Notes: generated by a model not told the origin, from the sequence alone. Positions 8,313 to 17,153 are shown, counted from the first letter of the stretch. The stretch is 64,000 nucleotides of DNA from Planomonospora sp. ID67723 (GCF_015711605.1 NZ_JABTEZ010000004.1:310001-374000), one strand, 5' to 3'. A program made the numbers and translations.

Positions 8313-8783
8313 GCGGTCTCATGCTGGCACTGTACGGCCACGGTCTGTGGCTGCTTTCAGCGCGTCGCGGGAGGTCCGGGCTGGCCTTCGAACGTACAGC
8401 GACCTATCAAGACCTGCAGCAGTAGATCCACGCCGGACCCACCGCCTGCGGGTACGAGATCCGCTCGATCGACGTCACCCGAGCCCTTTCCCGCTGAACG
8501 CATGCAGGACGCCCCTACCGTAGCCGTAGATGATCAGGGCACACCCGTCAGTCCATCGAGGCGCGACCAAGCCAACTCAGACAGTCACGCTTCAGACACC
8601 AGCAGACCCTCTGACCTGCGGATTGCATCTGTGACGCTTACTTGGACTGCCCCCAATCCGCCGACGTACCGGGCCAGTTTGTAGGTCGCTTCCACGCAGG
8701 GAAGGTACCCGTGCTCTCCTTGGTCGATGGGAACGGGATGAGGGCACCTCTATCTCAGCCAGTCGCCAACGAGTACCGGCTGG
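8313..8783. other. Gene-free stretch
   Basis: No convincing gene is seen. A short plus-strand run at about 8395-8497 (TYQDLQQ, stop, IHAGPTACGYEIRSIDVTRA, stop) reads like the decayed end of some gene, but no family is recognisable. The remainder has many stops in the coding-like frames. It separates the AraC regulator from the convergent relaxase gene. Confidence 0.4.
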
Positions 8784-11105
8784 TTACCGGCCGCGGCCGC
8801 CCCGGCCCCGGTCCGGCTTGGGCGGGGTCCGGCGCGGGCCGCGGGCGGGTGCGGGGGAGCTGACCGCGGCGGGCGGCTGGGCGGCGGCGCGCTGGCTCTT
8901 CTCCACGCGGGCGACGTCACCGGGCAGCACCTGGCGCAGGGCGAGTTCGGCGCGCACCGCCTGCAGCTGGCGGCGGGCCTCGGCCAGGGTGGCCGCCGGC
9001 CGGGGCTCTTGCGGGCGAGCGAAGCTCAGGGCGGCGATCTCGGTGTGGGTGCGCGGGTTCTGGAGGCGGGCGCGGTGGGCGGCGGTGGCGACGTCGTCGG
9101 CCACCGTCTTCGCCAGGCTGGCCGTCCAGTCGGTGGCCAGCCGGCGCAGGGCGTCGGTGGCTGCGCCTTCTCTCCAGGGTGTCGGTGTCGGTGCCGCGCC
9201 GTACAGCTCGCGCGCGGTGGCCATGAGGGTGTCGACGTCAGCGTGCGTGTGATCCCGCACGGTGCGGGCCTGGCGGCGTTGCTGGCGGGCGAGGGCCAAG
9301 TCCTCGAGGACCTCGTTCTTGGAGATGCCCTTCAACCACAGTCCGGCCCCCCTCTTCTCCGACAGGGCCTTCAGGCGGCGGACCTCGGCGTCCAGGTCGG
9401 CGACGCGCAGGTCGGCCAGCTTGGCGGCTCGCCGGGCGGCGGGCAGGGCCTGTTCGGCAGCCGCGGCCTTCTTCAGCTCCTGCAGGCGGGCCTGCAGGAC
9501 GGCGGCGTCCGGACCGCGTCCATTGCGGGCGGCCTCGGTCAGTTCCTCAGTGCGGAGTTCGGTGCGGACCAGCCGGTCGACGTCGGCCTCGATGCGCGTG
9601 GCCAGATCACGCAGGCGCGAGGTCGGCACTTGGCCGTGCGGGCGCTTGTCCCATGGGGCCAGCCCGGCCACCTGCCCGGCCAGCACCGTGGTGCGCTGGG
9701 TCAGGACGCGCGCCTGGTGCGGCTGCGCACACTCGGTGTGCAGCTTGCCGATGGCCTTGGACAGCAGCACGGCGCCGACGACGGCCACCATCGCGGCAGT
9801 CTCCAGGTCCGGGGAGCGGGCGGCCTGGCTGATGAGGCGCACCGCCGCGGTGATGTCGCCGCGCAGCTGCCGCATCGGCAGGTCCGCAGGGCCGATCCGG
9901 CGCGGGTCTTGGGCGGACCAGGCCAGGGTGTCGGCCAGGGCGGCCAGCGCGCCGGGCTCCTTCTCCAGGCGATCGGCCAGGGCGGCGGTCACCGCGGCGG
10001 CGCCCCGGCAGGCGATCGTCCAGCGGGGGTCGTCAGCCTCCAGGCCGCTCATCTGCTGGCGGATGCCGTCCAGCAGCTGCGCGGCATGCCTCCAGGCGTG
10101 CGCGTCGTCGACCGGGAGCTCGCCCCGGCCGGGCGCGGTCACCGGCTCAGATCGGTTGCTCCATTCGGCTAGGGCCTCGCCCGCGTTCCGCGACGTCCAG
10201 GCCGTGCGCAGCGTGGGCAGGGTGAGGTCGGCGGCGAGTTTCCCGCCGCCGAACCAGATCGGCTTCCGGCTCCCCTGTGACGGCAGGGCGACGGCGTAGC
10301 CGGTCACCTCGCGCGTACTGCCGGGGGCGTAGCGGGCATGCACCAGCACCCCGGAGGCCTTCAGCCGGCGCACGAACTCCGCCTCGGTCTCGGCGGCCAT
10401 CGAGGCGGCCCGCACGCGGCGGGCCAGGACCATCCGCTCCAGCACCGCCGTACGGCCGGGCCCGGTCCCCGAACTCGGCGTCGACGGGCCGGTCCCGGCG
10501 CCCCGGGCTCGGGCGGCGCGCTCGGACTCGGCACGGCTCAGACCGGGCAGGCCGTGCCCGACGCGGCCCTCGACGACGAACAGGCCGAACTCGCGCTCCG
10601 CCTCGGCGCATACCGCCGACATGGTGTGTCGGTCGAAGCCGGGGGCGGCCACGCTGCCGTCGGCACGCACCAGGTTGACCGCCAGGTGGATGTGGTCCTT
10701 GCCGCCCGAGGACGGGCCGTGATGCACCGCGACCCACCGGCACGCCATGCCTTGGTCGTCTTCGCCGAAGCCGAGCCGCTCGATCGCGGTGCGCGCCACG
10801 TGCGCCCATTGGGCGTCGGTCAGCGTCTCGCCCTCTGGCAGGGAGATCGGGCAGTGCCACACCCAGCCGCCGACCGGCTCGATGCGCATCAAGCGCCGGT
10901 GGCTGTCCATCAGGTGCCCCAGCTCCAGCACGCGCTCCCAGTCCGCCGGCGAGTCCGGGTCCAGGCGGGTGCCGTCGGCGAGGTCCAGCCGGGCGTCGGC
11001 GGCGATCAGGCGCTGGTCGCGGTGTTCGTCCGAATGGCCGGGGCCGAACAGGTAGCGCACCAGGCCGACGATGTCGCGGCCGCGCGGCCCGATCTTGTTG
11101 ATCAC
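8784..11105 (-). CDS. Relaxase / mobilization nuclease
   Basis: The 773-residue protein starts with GTG at 11105. The N-terminal 200 residues are a relaxase domain. Tyr18 (VRYLFGPGH) is the likely nicking tyrosine, and HIHLAVN (His138, His140, Asn144) with HH128-129 forms the metal-binding histidine motif. The remainder is Ala/Arg/Glu-rich, helical and probably coiled coil (residues 530-680). Relaxases nick oriT and lead the strand during conjugation. The start overlaps the MobC-like stop by 4 bp (GTGA). No type IV coupling protein or FtsK/TraB is present nearby, so the element is at most mobilizable within this window. Confidence 0.85.
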   Translation of the reverse strand: MINKIGPRGRDIVGLVRYLFGPGHSDEHRDQRLIAADARLDLADGTRLDPDSPADWERVLELGHLMDSHRRLMRIEPVGGWVWHCPISLPEGETLTDAQWAHVARTAIERLGFGEDDQGMACRWVAVHHGPSSGGKDHIHLAVNLVRADGSVAAPGFDRHTMSAVCAEAEREFGLFVVEGRVGHGLPGLSRAESERAARARGAGTGPSTPSSGTGPGRTAVLERMVLARRVRAASMAAETEAEFVRRLKASGVLVHARYAPGSTREVTGYAVALPSQGSRKPIWFGGGKLAADLTLPTLRTAWTSRNAGEALAEWSNRSEPVTAPGRGELPVDDAHAWRHAAQLLDGIRQQMSGLEADDPRWTIACRGAAAVTAALADRLEKEPGALAALADTLAWSAQDPRRIGPADLPMRQLRGDITAAVRLISQAARSPDLETAAMVAVVGAVLLSKAIGKLHTECAQPHQARVLTQRTTVLAGQVAGLAPWDKRPHGQVPTSRLRDLATRIEADVDRLVRTELRTEELTEAARNGRGPDAAVLQARLQELKKAAAAEQALPAARRAAKLADLRVADLDAEVRRLKALSEKRGAGLWLKGISKNEVLEDLALARQQRRQARTVRDHTHADVDTLMATARELYGAAPTPTPWREGAATDALRRLATDWTASLAKTVADDVATAAHRARLQNPRTHTEIAALSFARPQEPRPAATLAEARRQLQAVRAELALRQVLPGDVARVEKSQRAAAQPPAAVSSPAPARGPRRTPPKPDRGRGGRGR

Positions 11106-11602
11106 GATGCGGTCCGGCGGTCCGGGTTCATCATGTCCATCAGCCGATCGGCCCGCTGCAGGGTGCGCGTCAGCTGATCCATCGCCGCCTGCAGCGCGGC
11201 CTCGCCCGGGCTGCCGGAGGCGGTCGCGGCCATCAGGTGCTCAAGGTCGACGCCGACGACGCGCATCTGCCGCCAGATCCCGTGCGTCTCCCGGACCGCC
11301 TCGCGGGCCTCGACGGCCGACATCCGGCCGCCGCCTCGCAAGGCCGCGCGGGTGGATTCGACCATCAGGTACGGCACGGTCACCCCGGACTGCTCGGCGG
11401 CCGCGGTGAACTCCTCGTCCTCGGCGTCGGTGAGCCGGACGTTGTAGCGGTTCGGGCGTCCGCCGGCGATGCGGCCGCGTCGCTGCATCGGCCGCCCCTG
11501 CCCCGAGCGCCTTCTCTCAGGCGGCGTTGCGGCCTCCGGCACCGGCCCCTCCTCGTCCTTGCCCGGCGAAGTGACTCCTCTCCCTGGGCGGGAAAAGATC
11601 AC
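11102..11602 (-). CDS. MobC-like relaxosome accessory protein
   Basis: A central ribbon-helix-helix-like segment (RPNRYNVRLTDAEDEEFTAA, then SGVTVPYLMVESTRAALRGG) and a helical C-terminus characterise MobC-type auxiliary proteins, which bind oriT and help the relaxase. GTG at 11602 gives 166 residues. A better start is probably GTG at 11542, because AGGAGG lies about 6 bp before it and the first 20 residues look unstructured. It is translationally coupled to the relaxase. Confidence 0.75.
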   Translation of the reverse strand: MIFSRPGRGVTSPGKDEEGPVPEAATPPERRRSGQGRPMQRRGRIAGGRPNRYNVRLTDAEDEEFTAAAEQSGVTVPYLMVESTRAALRGGGRMSAVEAREAVRETHGIWRQMRVVGVDLEHLMAATASGSPGEAALQAAMDQLTRTLQRADRLMDMMNPDRRTAS

Positions 11603-11760
11603 GTGACGAGAGTAGACAGATGATCCGACCAGGCGAAAGCCCCAAAGTCAGTTAAGGCGCCTTAAGCACATCTGGCTGACTCAAAAGGGGCGCCTCACGG
11701 TGAAACCCGCCCTGACAGCCTGTGTCCGTGTTGCGCGCGGGCTTGATGGGCTCTGGCCCA
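11603..11760. promoter_or_regulatory. Candidate oriT and mob promoter region
   Basis: Immediately upstream of the mob operon lies a perfect 14-bp palindrome TTAAGGCGCCTTAA (11652-11665). It is flanked by the inverted hexamers AGTCAG (11646-11651) and CTGACT (11676-11681). oriT regions usually adjoin mobC/relaxase genes and hold inverted repeats next to the nick site. The nick position cannot be deduced from sequence alone, and the palindrome could instead be an autoregulatory MobC operator. Confidence 0.5.
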
Positions 11761-11843
11761 CTTTCGATGACGGATGACGGACCATGGAAGACGGTCCGTG
11801 TTGTGCGCCCAGTTGTCATCGGTACAGCCATGGGTGGTGAGGC

Positions 11844-12638
11844 TCATTCGCCGGTATCGGCGAACAGCGTCATCATGCTCTGCTGCAAGGAGATGAGGTC
11901 GGTCACCGTGTATCGCCCCTCACCCGGCCGAGACGGAGCACTCAGCGGCTTGTCGGGATGCCCGCGGGCCACGAGCCTCACCTGGCGGGCCGGATCCGGC
12001 AGGTGGGTCAGGCCCCACACGCTGAAGCGGGCGTGGCGAAACCGCACGCCGCCGGCAGCGGGACGGCCGGCCAGCTGCCGCACCGTCGGCGGGACGGAGA
12101 AGCGACCGGCGTAGAACTCGATGACGGGGCACTGGCCGCCCTTGTCGTCGTGCAGCTGCAGGACGAAGGCCGCGTGGAAGCCTGCGTCGAGTTCGATGGA
12201 GACGACATCGGCGGGCCGCAGAAAGGTCACCGCCCGGCGCCGTGGCGGCCGGCGCGCCGGCGGCACCGGCGGCGACTGCAGCAGGGCCCTGATCACCGGA
12301 GAGCGCCGCGGGAACGCCTTCGACAGCACGGCGGCGTCATCGAGGCCATCGAGGGCCCTCAGGGCGGCGGCGGTGACGTCGTCGGCGCGCATGCCGTACT
12401 TGTGCAACAGCGTGGCCAGGGCCACCCAGGCGATGTCGCGTGTCGTGGTGTCGGTGTCGGGGGCTTGGAGCAGGCACCGCCAGCGCCGCAGGATCGGCTC
12501 GATCACCAGCCGCCGGAGCTCGGCCGGTGTTCCGCCTATCTCCCGCAGCCGCCGCCCCACCCAGCCGGCCAGATCCTCATCCATCGCCTGGACCAGCGTG
12601 GGGACAGCGAGTTCGTCCAGGATCTGTTTGTGCCGCAT
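11844..12638 (-). CDS. Hypothetical protein
   Basis: Translation from ATG 12638 (MRHKQILDELAVPTLVQAMD) gives 264 residues. The N-terminal half is helical (EDLAGWVGRRLREIGG, ALATLLHKYGMRADDVTAAA). The C-terminal half is beta-rich (RPADVVSIELDAGFHAAFVL, EFYAGRFSVPPTVRQLAG). The alternation resembles a helical DNA-binding or scaffold part followed by a small sensing domain, but no family is recognised. It is a single gene, convergent with nothing close, and lies between the mob locus and other accessory genes. Confidence 0.7.
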   Translation of the reverse strand: MRHKQILDELAVPTLVQAMDEDLAGWVGRRLREIGGTPAELRRLVIEPILRRWRCLLQAPDTDTTTRDIAWVALATLLHKYGMRADDVTAAALRALDGLDDAAVLSKAFPRRSPVIRALLQSPPVPPARRPPRRRAVTFLRPADVVSIELDAGFHAAFVLQLHDDKGGQCPVIEFYAGRFSVPPTVRQLAGRPAAGGVRFRHARFSVWGLTHLPDPARQVRLVARGHPDKPLSAPSRPGEGRYTVTDLISLQQSMMTLFADTGE

Positions 12639-12894
12639 GGCGCCAGCATGGCAGGCGGCGGCTGCGCCGGCGTGGCCGGGCTGCGCTGGAGGATCTTCCG
12701 GTGACGTTGATAGGGCACTTGCGGTACACGCATCTTGGTGGGGCTGCACAGGCCGGTTGGCTCACTCACGGCCACCCCGTCATCGAAAGTGGGCCAGACC
12801 AACAATTCCACGCGCAACAGCCGGAGGCTGGATCAGACGCCGATCTCGTGTTCGCCTAGAGGCCTACGCCCCTCATCTGTCTGGAGGAACGCGC

Positions 12895-13293
12895 ATGCAG
12901 AAGATGCCTCCCGCCGCGGAACGGCTTGTCCGGCTCATGCTGCTGCTCCCGTCCGATCCGCGCGAGCCGCTGTGGAGAAGCGTGGCCGATGACTGCGGGG
13001 ACCTGCCCACCGTCATGTCGATCGGTGGCTGGGTCCGCGACACCGTCAAGATGTGGCCCGACGGCGCTCCCCGTACCCTGGCTGAGATGGTCCTGATCGC
13101 GTTCGGCAACCCGAGCGAGACCACCCTGCGTCTGCTGTCGCAAGCAGTCGTCCCGCCGAACTCCCGCGCCCACAGCGGGACCGGTGTCGGCGCCGCGTGG
13201 GCCGCTCGCGCTCGCGAGACCGCCATCGACGTCCTCGCCGAGACCGACGCGTTGGAGGAGGTGCTGGAGCGGGCGAGGACCGACTGGGGTTAG
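12895..13293 (+). CDS. Hypothetical helical protein
   Basis: The 132-residue protein starts with ATG at 12895 behind GGAGG (12883-12887). It is all-helical in appearance (AERLVRLMLLLPSDPREPLW, MVLIAFGNPSETTLRLLSQA, ETDALEEVLERARTDWG). The ribosome binding site and good residue composition support it as a real gene. No family is recognised. It is about 100 bp upstream of the P-loop kinase in the same direction and could be cotranscribed with it. Confidence 0.75.
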   Translation: MQKMPPAAERLVRLMLLLPSDPREPLWRSVADDCGDLPTVMSIGGWVRDTVKMWPDGAPRTLAEMVLIAFGNPSETTLRLLSQAVVPPNSRAHSGTGVGAAWAARARETAIDVLAETDALEEVLERARTDWG

Positions 13294-13394
13294 GACGCCT
13301 ATCCCCTGACTACGCACTCGGTCCGTGCCGTCGCAGATGCGGTGGGTGGCCTGCGAGGAACCGGTGTCGTAGCAGGCGGGGCAACGGGGTGGGG

Positions 13395-13919
13395 ATGGGG
13401 ATACACGGGCCGGAGGTCGGCGGGGGTGAGGCCCGGCCGGTGGTGTACTTGCTGGTCGGGCTGACCGGTTCGGGCAAAACCACCTACGCCCGGCAGCACC
13501 TGGAGCCGGCCGGGGTGGTGCGGTTGTCGGTGGACGAGCTCGTCCACCAGCGGCACGGTCGCTATGGGGTGGACTATCCCGCATACGAGTATTTCGCCCG
13601 GCAGGCGCCGGTGCTCGCCGAGGTCCGCGAGCGCCTGGCCGCTCTGGTGAGGGCCGGGCGGGATGTCGTGGTGGACCACGGGTTGTGGCGGCGGAGCGAG
13701 CGCGAGGAGTGGAAGCGTCTCGTCGAGCAGGCCGGGGGCCGGTGGCGGCTGCTGTATTTCGATATCCCCCGGCGCGAGCTGCTGCGGCGGCTGGCCGAGC
13801 GCAACCGGCGCCAGGACGCCAACGCCTTGGCCGTCTCGCCGCAGGCGCTGGAGGACTTCTGTGCCCGCTTCGAGCCGCCCGGGGAAGACGAGGGTGCCGA
13901 GCCCTTATCGGGATGGTGA
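13395..13919 (+). CDS. AAA-type P-loop kinase / phosphotransferase
   Basis: The 174-residue protein has a Walker A motif GLTGSGKTT (Lys28). A Walker B-like strand VVVDHGLW and Arg-rich lid helices (IPRRELLRRLAERNRRQ) follow. The layout matches the small zeta-toxin/gluconokinase-like phosphotransferase family common in actinomycetes, often annotated only as ATP-binding protein. It should phosphorylate a small molecule or nucleotide, but the substrate cannot be told. GTG at 13389 is an alternative start. There is no adjacent epsilon-like antitoxin, so a toxin role is not supported. Confidence 0.8.
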   Translation: MGIHGPEVGGGEARPVVYLLVGLTGSGKTTYARQHLEPAGVVRLSVDELVHQRHGRYGVDYPAYEYFARQAPVLAEVRERLAALVRAGRDVVVDHGLWRRSEREEWKRLVEQAGGRWRLLYFDIPRRELLRRLAERNRRQDANALAVSPQALEDFCARFEPPGEDEGAEPLSGW

Positions 13920-14386
13920 GCAGCTGCATCCGTCCGTAGGTCTCGGCGGTGGGGGCCACCAGCGCTCGGCACCGACCGGTCGGTGAATCCCGCGACGCCG
14001 ACCGGTCAACGGCGATCCGCATTGGCCTTGGTGCCGCGCTTGGTCATCTCACTCGCCCCCTCTGGGCGACCCGATATCGTGTCGCCCCCGGCCATCGGGG
14101 AGGTACCGGCTGGCCAAGCGATCACAAGAGCCGCGACCAGGCGACAGCGACGCGCGCACCGGTGAGCTACCAGGTGCACTCGCGGGAGATGGAAGAGATC
14201 CTGGAGCTGCGCGGTTTCCGGCAGGCAGTCCGACTTATTCACAGCTTGGATCGCTGCGCGCAATGCCCCCAGTCCATCACGAAGTTGTGGAGTCAGGTGG
14301 GTGACGTCGACGACCAGGAGCTGGTCACGCTGAATGCGCGGGGAATTTTCCGCCCCCCTCAAGGGATCCCAGAACGCCACAGGCAG
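13920..14386. other. Gene-free stretch
   Basis: No supported gene lies in these 467 bases. Several open frames exist on both strands because of the GC bias, but none has coherent residue composition over its length. One short minus-strand run (LLVVDVTHLTPQLRDGLGAL, near 14290) resembles protein, but stops and lack of a start argue against it. Both flanking genes point into this region, so it may hold their terminators. Confidence 0.35.
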
Positions 14387-15238
14387 TCAGACTCGGGCCA
14401 CATAGTAGATGCGGCGTTCGTTGTAGAGCTCCAGACCGCGATTCGCCATGATCATGGCGATATGGGTGAACATGGACAGTAACCCCAGCGAACCGGTGAA
14501 CCGAATCATGGTCATGTCAGGATCGGGCAGGGTGATCTCTGCCTGCTGATCGGTGAAGAACAACGTGGCGTCCATGTCGCCGTGGGCCAACCCGCTGCAG
14601 CCCCTCCAGGCCAGCTCGGCCGTGTCGGGGGGCAAGCTGGTGAAGGCGGCGGCCTCCTGCACGATGACGCTGTAGTCGGGAGCCTTCAAGGTCTTCTTAA
14701 CCTGCTCCTTTGGCACTCCCGCGCGGACACCCGCGTCTCTCACCTCCTCCTCCCGCTCATGGAGCGTCTTGTCGTGCTGGTGTCCCAGTACGGTGTAGAG
14801 ATTGTCGGTGTTCTTGACCTGTTTGACCTGCAGGGCCAGCCGTCGACTAATGCGGGTCAGCGGGTCATCTGGTCCCAGCAGCCACACCGCGCAGGCGGCG
14901 TTCTCGATCACTGCGCGCACCAGGGTGAACTGGGCGAATAGATGAAGGTAGACCACGGCCTCGGAGGGGTTGGCCTCACGCAGGAGGGAGGCTCTGAGGC
15001 ATCCCAGGTGATCAACGGCCACAGCCAAGGCGTGCCGGGCCAGGGACGAGCTTTGATAAGGGGCCGTTTTGGCGTCATCACCGGCCAGATCGCTGCCCGG
15101 CTGAACATGCCAGAGGTGAGGGGTGGCATCGACCAGCTCCTCCCAGTGCGGGACCTCCTTCAGCAACTTGAGCAGCCTGCGCCGGTCCTTATCGTCGGGA
15201 TCGACCTGGTCGGCTGCGCTCTCGTCATCGGCCGTCAT
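14387..15238 (-). CDS. Hypothetical helical protein
   Basis: The 283-residue protein starts MTADDESAADQVDPDDKDRR. The N-terminus is acidic, followed by a long helical domain containing FTLVRAVIENAACAVWLL and RISRRLALQVKQVKNTDN. A later segment is LAWRGCSGLAHGDMDATLFF. The pattern of a helical bundle with a conserved His-Gly (AHGD) late in the protein is seen in several uncharacterised actinomycete proteins of abortive-infection style. That resemblance is weak and no family is assigned. It is a single gene with no clear partner. Confidence 0.7.
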   Translation of the reverse strand: MTADDESAADQVDPDDKDRRRLLKLLKEVPHWEELVDATPHLWHVQPGSDLAGDDAKTAPYQSSSLARHALAVAVDHLGCLRASLLREANPSEAVVYLHLFAQFTLVRAVIENAACAVWLLGPDDPLTRISRRLALQVKQVKNTDNLYTVLGHQHDKTLHEREEEVRDAGVRAGVPKEQVKKTLKAPDYSVIVQEAAAFTSLPPDTAELAWRGCSGLAHGDMDATLFFTDQQAEITLPDPDMTMIRFTGSLGLLSMFTHIAMIMANRGLELYNERRIYYVARV

Positions 15239-15323
15239 GAGGGAACGGTAAGTGACGTTAAGTACGTGACAGGCAACGGTCTGCCGGGCTGAAGTAAAGC
15301 CCGGCGGATACTACGGGAAGAAC

Positions 15324-15533
15324 CTACGGTGAGCTACCTGCGCACCACCCGCACCAGTGAGGACCGCTACGCCTACGACGCCGCGCTGGCGCGGGAGATC
15401 GAGAAGGCCGCCGAGCCGAGCGACCACCCCGACCGGCCGCGAGGATGTCGCAGTCGCCTCCGCAGCATTCCTCGCAGGCTTCGATGTGGGTCACCATCTC
15501 GCGGATCTCCGCGATCGTGCAGGACTTCGCCAT
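15324..15533 (-). CDS. Small cysteine-containing ORF, probably 3'-truncated
   Basis: From ATG 15533 the protein reads MAKSCTIAEIREMVTHIEAC and then EECCGGDCDILAA. The four clustered cysteines could bind metal. After about residue 32 the frame becomes an Arg/Pro/Ser tail that mirrors the opposing gene at 15329. This suggests two truncated genes joined tail to tail near 15440. The function is unknown. Confidence 0.35.
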   Translation of the reverse strand: MAKSCTIAEIREMVTHIEACEECCGGDCDILAAGRGGRSARRPSRSPAPARRRRRSGPHWCGWCAGSSP

Positions 15534-15535
15534 GA
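15329..15535 (+). CDS. Small hypothetical ORF, probably 3'-truncated
   Basis: GTG at 15329 follows GGGAAGAA. The first 35 residues (MSYLRTTRTSEDRYAYDAAL, then AREIEKAAEPSDHPDRP) look like real protein. The remainder is an Arg/Ser-rich run that is the antisense of the small minus-strand gene at 15324-15533. The natural 3' end was probably replaced. The function is unknown. Confidence 0.35.
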   Translation: MSYLRTTRTSEDRYAYDAALAREIEKAAEPSDHPDRPRGCRSRLRSIPRRLRCGSPSRGSPRSCRTSP

Positions 15536-15764
15536 TGGGGGTGTCCCTTCGGCTGTCGTGGGTTCTGGGGGATGCGGGGGCCGCTACGTCCACGTAAGCG
15601 GCCCCCGGCCGGATTCAGGCAGAGCCATGTCGATCTCTTTGGCCGGGGCAGGCTCTGCCGGTTCGGCGTCGACGGCAGAGGCGAGCCGTTCGCTCGCGGG
15701 GGCGCTCTGCCCCGTGGTCCTGATGCCCACCGGCGGCCCCTGGTGACATGTTCTGGCCGTACCG

Positions 15765-16733
15765 TCAGTAGTCCAGGGCCCGGTCGACCAGGTCGGCGAC
15801 CTCGGCGGCCGAGGCGCGGAAGTAGCGGGCGGAGGTCTCGATGGAGGCGTGGCCGAGCAGGGCCTGGATCTGGGCGGGATCGGCGCCGCCTTCGCGTAGC
15901 CGGGTGGCGTAGGTGTGGCGCAGCCGGTGCGGGCGCAAGGACGGCAGGCCGGCGTCTTTGCCGACGGCGCGCACCACGTCGGTGACGCCGTCGACGCTCA
16001 ATCGGCCACGCTGGCCGGCCCATAATCCGTCGCCGACGAGGTCGGCCAGGGCGGGGCGGGCGGCCAGGAGGACGGTGCGCTCGGTCAGCCAGGCGTCCAG
16101 CCGCTCGCGGGCTGGGGCGGGTAGCGGCACGGTGCGGACCTGGTCGCCTTTGCCGTGCAGGCGGGCGGTGCCGGTGCGGGCGGTGAGCGCGACGTCGGCG
16201 ACGGTCAGGCGCTGGCATTCCTCGGCGCGGGCGCCGGCGCCGAGCAGGAGCGCGATGAGGGCGGCGTCGCGGGGGCTGCGCCGGTCGGCGGCGCGGCGGA
16301 TCGCGTTCTCCGCGGCGCGGGTCAGCGCCTCGGGGGCGCCGGGCCGGGGCACCCGGGCGTTCTTGACGGCGATGCGGATCCGGGCGGTCTGGGTGTAGAG
16401 GAGTTCGACTGCGGCCAACCCCTGGTTGACGGTGGCGGGGGAGGCGCCGGCGGCGAGCAGGTGGCGGCGCCAGGCGGTGACGGCGGATTCGGCGCCGACC
16501 ACATCGGTGAAGGCGTCGGGGTGTTCGGCGCGGTGGTCGTCGAGCCAGGTGCGGTAGGCGTGGGCCTGGCGGCGGTAGGCGCGGGTGGTGTTGGCGGCCA
16601 GCGCGCACCGGGACAGGTGGGTCTCGAAGGCGGCGAAGACGGTCTCGGTCGCGGCCGCGAGCTCGGCGGCGGGCCGGATCGGCACCACCGCGGCGCCCGG
16701 GCCGACGGCGGTCTTCCTCGCGCGAGCACCCAT
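15765..16733 (-). CDS. Tyrosine recombinase (XerC/XerD-like integrase)
   Basis: The 322-residue protein has a complete catalytic set: Arg169 (GAGARAEECQRL), Lys195 (GKGDQVRTV), His269 and Arg272 (PHRLRHTYATRL), His295 (GHASIETSA) and the nucleophile Tyr304 (ARYFRAS). The N-terminal SAM-like core-binding domain spans about residues 30-125. The family carries out site-specific strand exchange for integration, excision or dimer resolution. The gene starts 25 bp from a set of 12-13 bp repeats (16752-16851) whose geometry matches a crossover site, so enzyme and site are probably a unit. Confidence 0.92.
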   Translation of the reverse strand: MGARARKTAVGPGAAVVPIRPAAELAAATETVFAAFETHLSRCALAANTTRAYRRQAHAYRTWLDDHRAEHPDAFTDVVGAESAVTAWRRHLLAAGASPATVNQGLAAVELLYTQTARIRIAVKNARVPRPGAPEALTRAAENAIRRAADRRSPRDAALIALLLGAGARAEECQRLTVADVALTARTGTARLHGKGDQVRTVPLPAPARERLDAWLTERTVLLAARPALADLVGDGLWAGQRGRLSVDGVTDVVRAVGKDAGLPSLRPHRLRHTYATRLREGGADPAQIQALLGHASIETSARYFRASAAEVADLVDRALDY

Positions 16734-16751
16734 GATCGACCACCGTCCTTC

Positions 16752-16851
16752 TTATCCGGGGAGTTTTCCCGGCGCTGCCTCCGGAGCCCCGCCGACGTTA
16801 TCCGGGGAGATCATACCTCAACTCCCCGGATAAGAAGAGTTATCCGGGGAG
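16752..16851. repeat. Candidate recombination site: four copies of TTATCCGGGGAG
   Basis: Copies are at 16752-16763, 16798-16809 and 16840-16851 on the plus strand and at 16822-16833 on the minus strand. The last two form a perfect inverted pair with 13-bp arms (ACTCCCCGGATAA at 16821-16833, its complement at 16840-16852) around the 6-bp spacer GAAGAG. Two arms around a 6-8 bp core is the standard tyrosine-recombinase crossover layout. The two extra direct copies could be accessory arm sites or operator sites controlling the recombinase gene. Confidence 0.65.
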
Positions 16852-16859
16852 TATCATGG

Positions 16860-17153
16860 GCTGGGCAGCTGGCCGACCTCTGCAGCTGCCGGATCGCGCG
16901 GGCACCGCTGACGTGGTGAGCGCCGACGCGCACGAAGGTCTTCCGCCCTACCGCCTGGTACAACCACCGCCGGCGGCGATCGGACCTGCCTCCGATCGTC
17001 TATGAAGATCGGCTTGTTAGGACGGCCCAGCTGGTTGCATGAGGTCGGGTGGCCGCGCCCCCGGGGAGACCTCCGATAGCGCCGCCCCATAAACGATCGA
17101 CATCAGGAAACAGTCCTGATCGGATGCACCGATGCCCTGGCGGGCCTGCACGG
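16860..17153. other. Gene-free stretch between the recombination site and the AfsR-like gene
   Basis: No coherent coding frame is visible. Short frames on both strands are broken by stops and have atypical Arg/Pro-rich composition. The region receives the end of the AfsR-like gene and may contain its terminator, but no strong hairpin was identified by eye. Confidence 0.35.

Noticed and set aside
13395-13919. P-loop protein considered as a zeta-type toxin of a toxin-antitoxin pair
   Set aside because: No epsilon-like antitoxin or other small partner adjoins it; many related kinases in actinomycetes are not toxins.
8784-16733. Mob genes plus recombinase considered as a complete conjugative element
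   Set aside because: No coupling protein, FtsK/TraB-like translocase, replication initiator or att duplication was found in the window; it is at most a mobilizable remnant here.
16155-16919. Long Gly-rich plus-strand frame across the tyrosine recombinase
   Set aside because: It is a mirror of a gene with a complete catalytic set; composition is typical of antisense GC-rich frames and no start signal is present.
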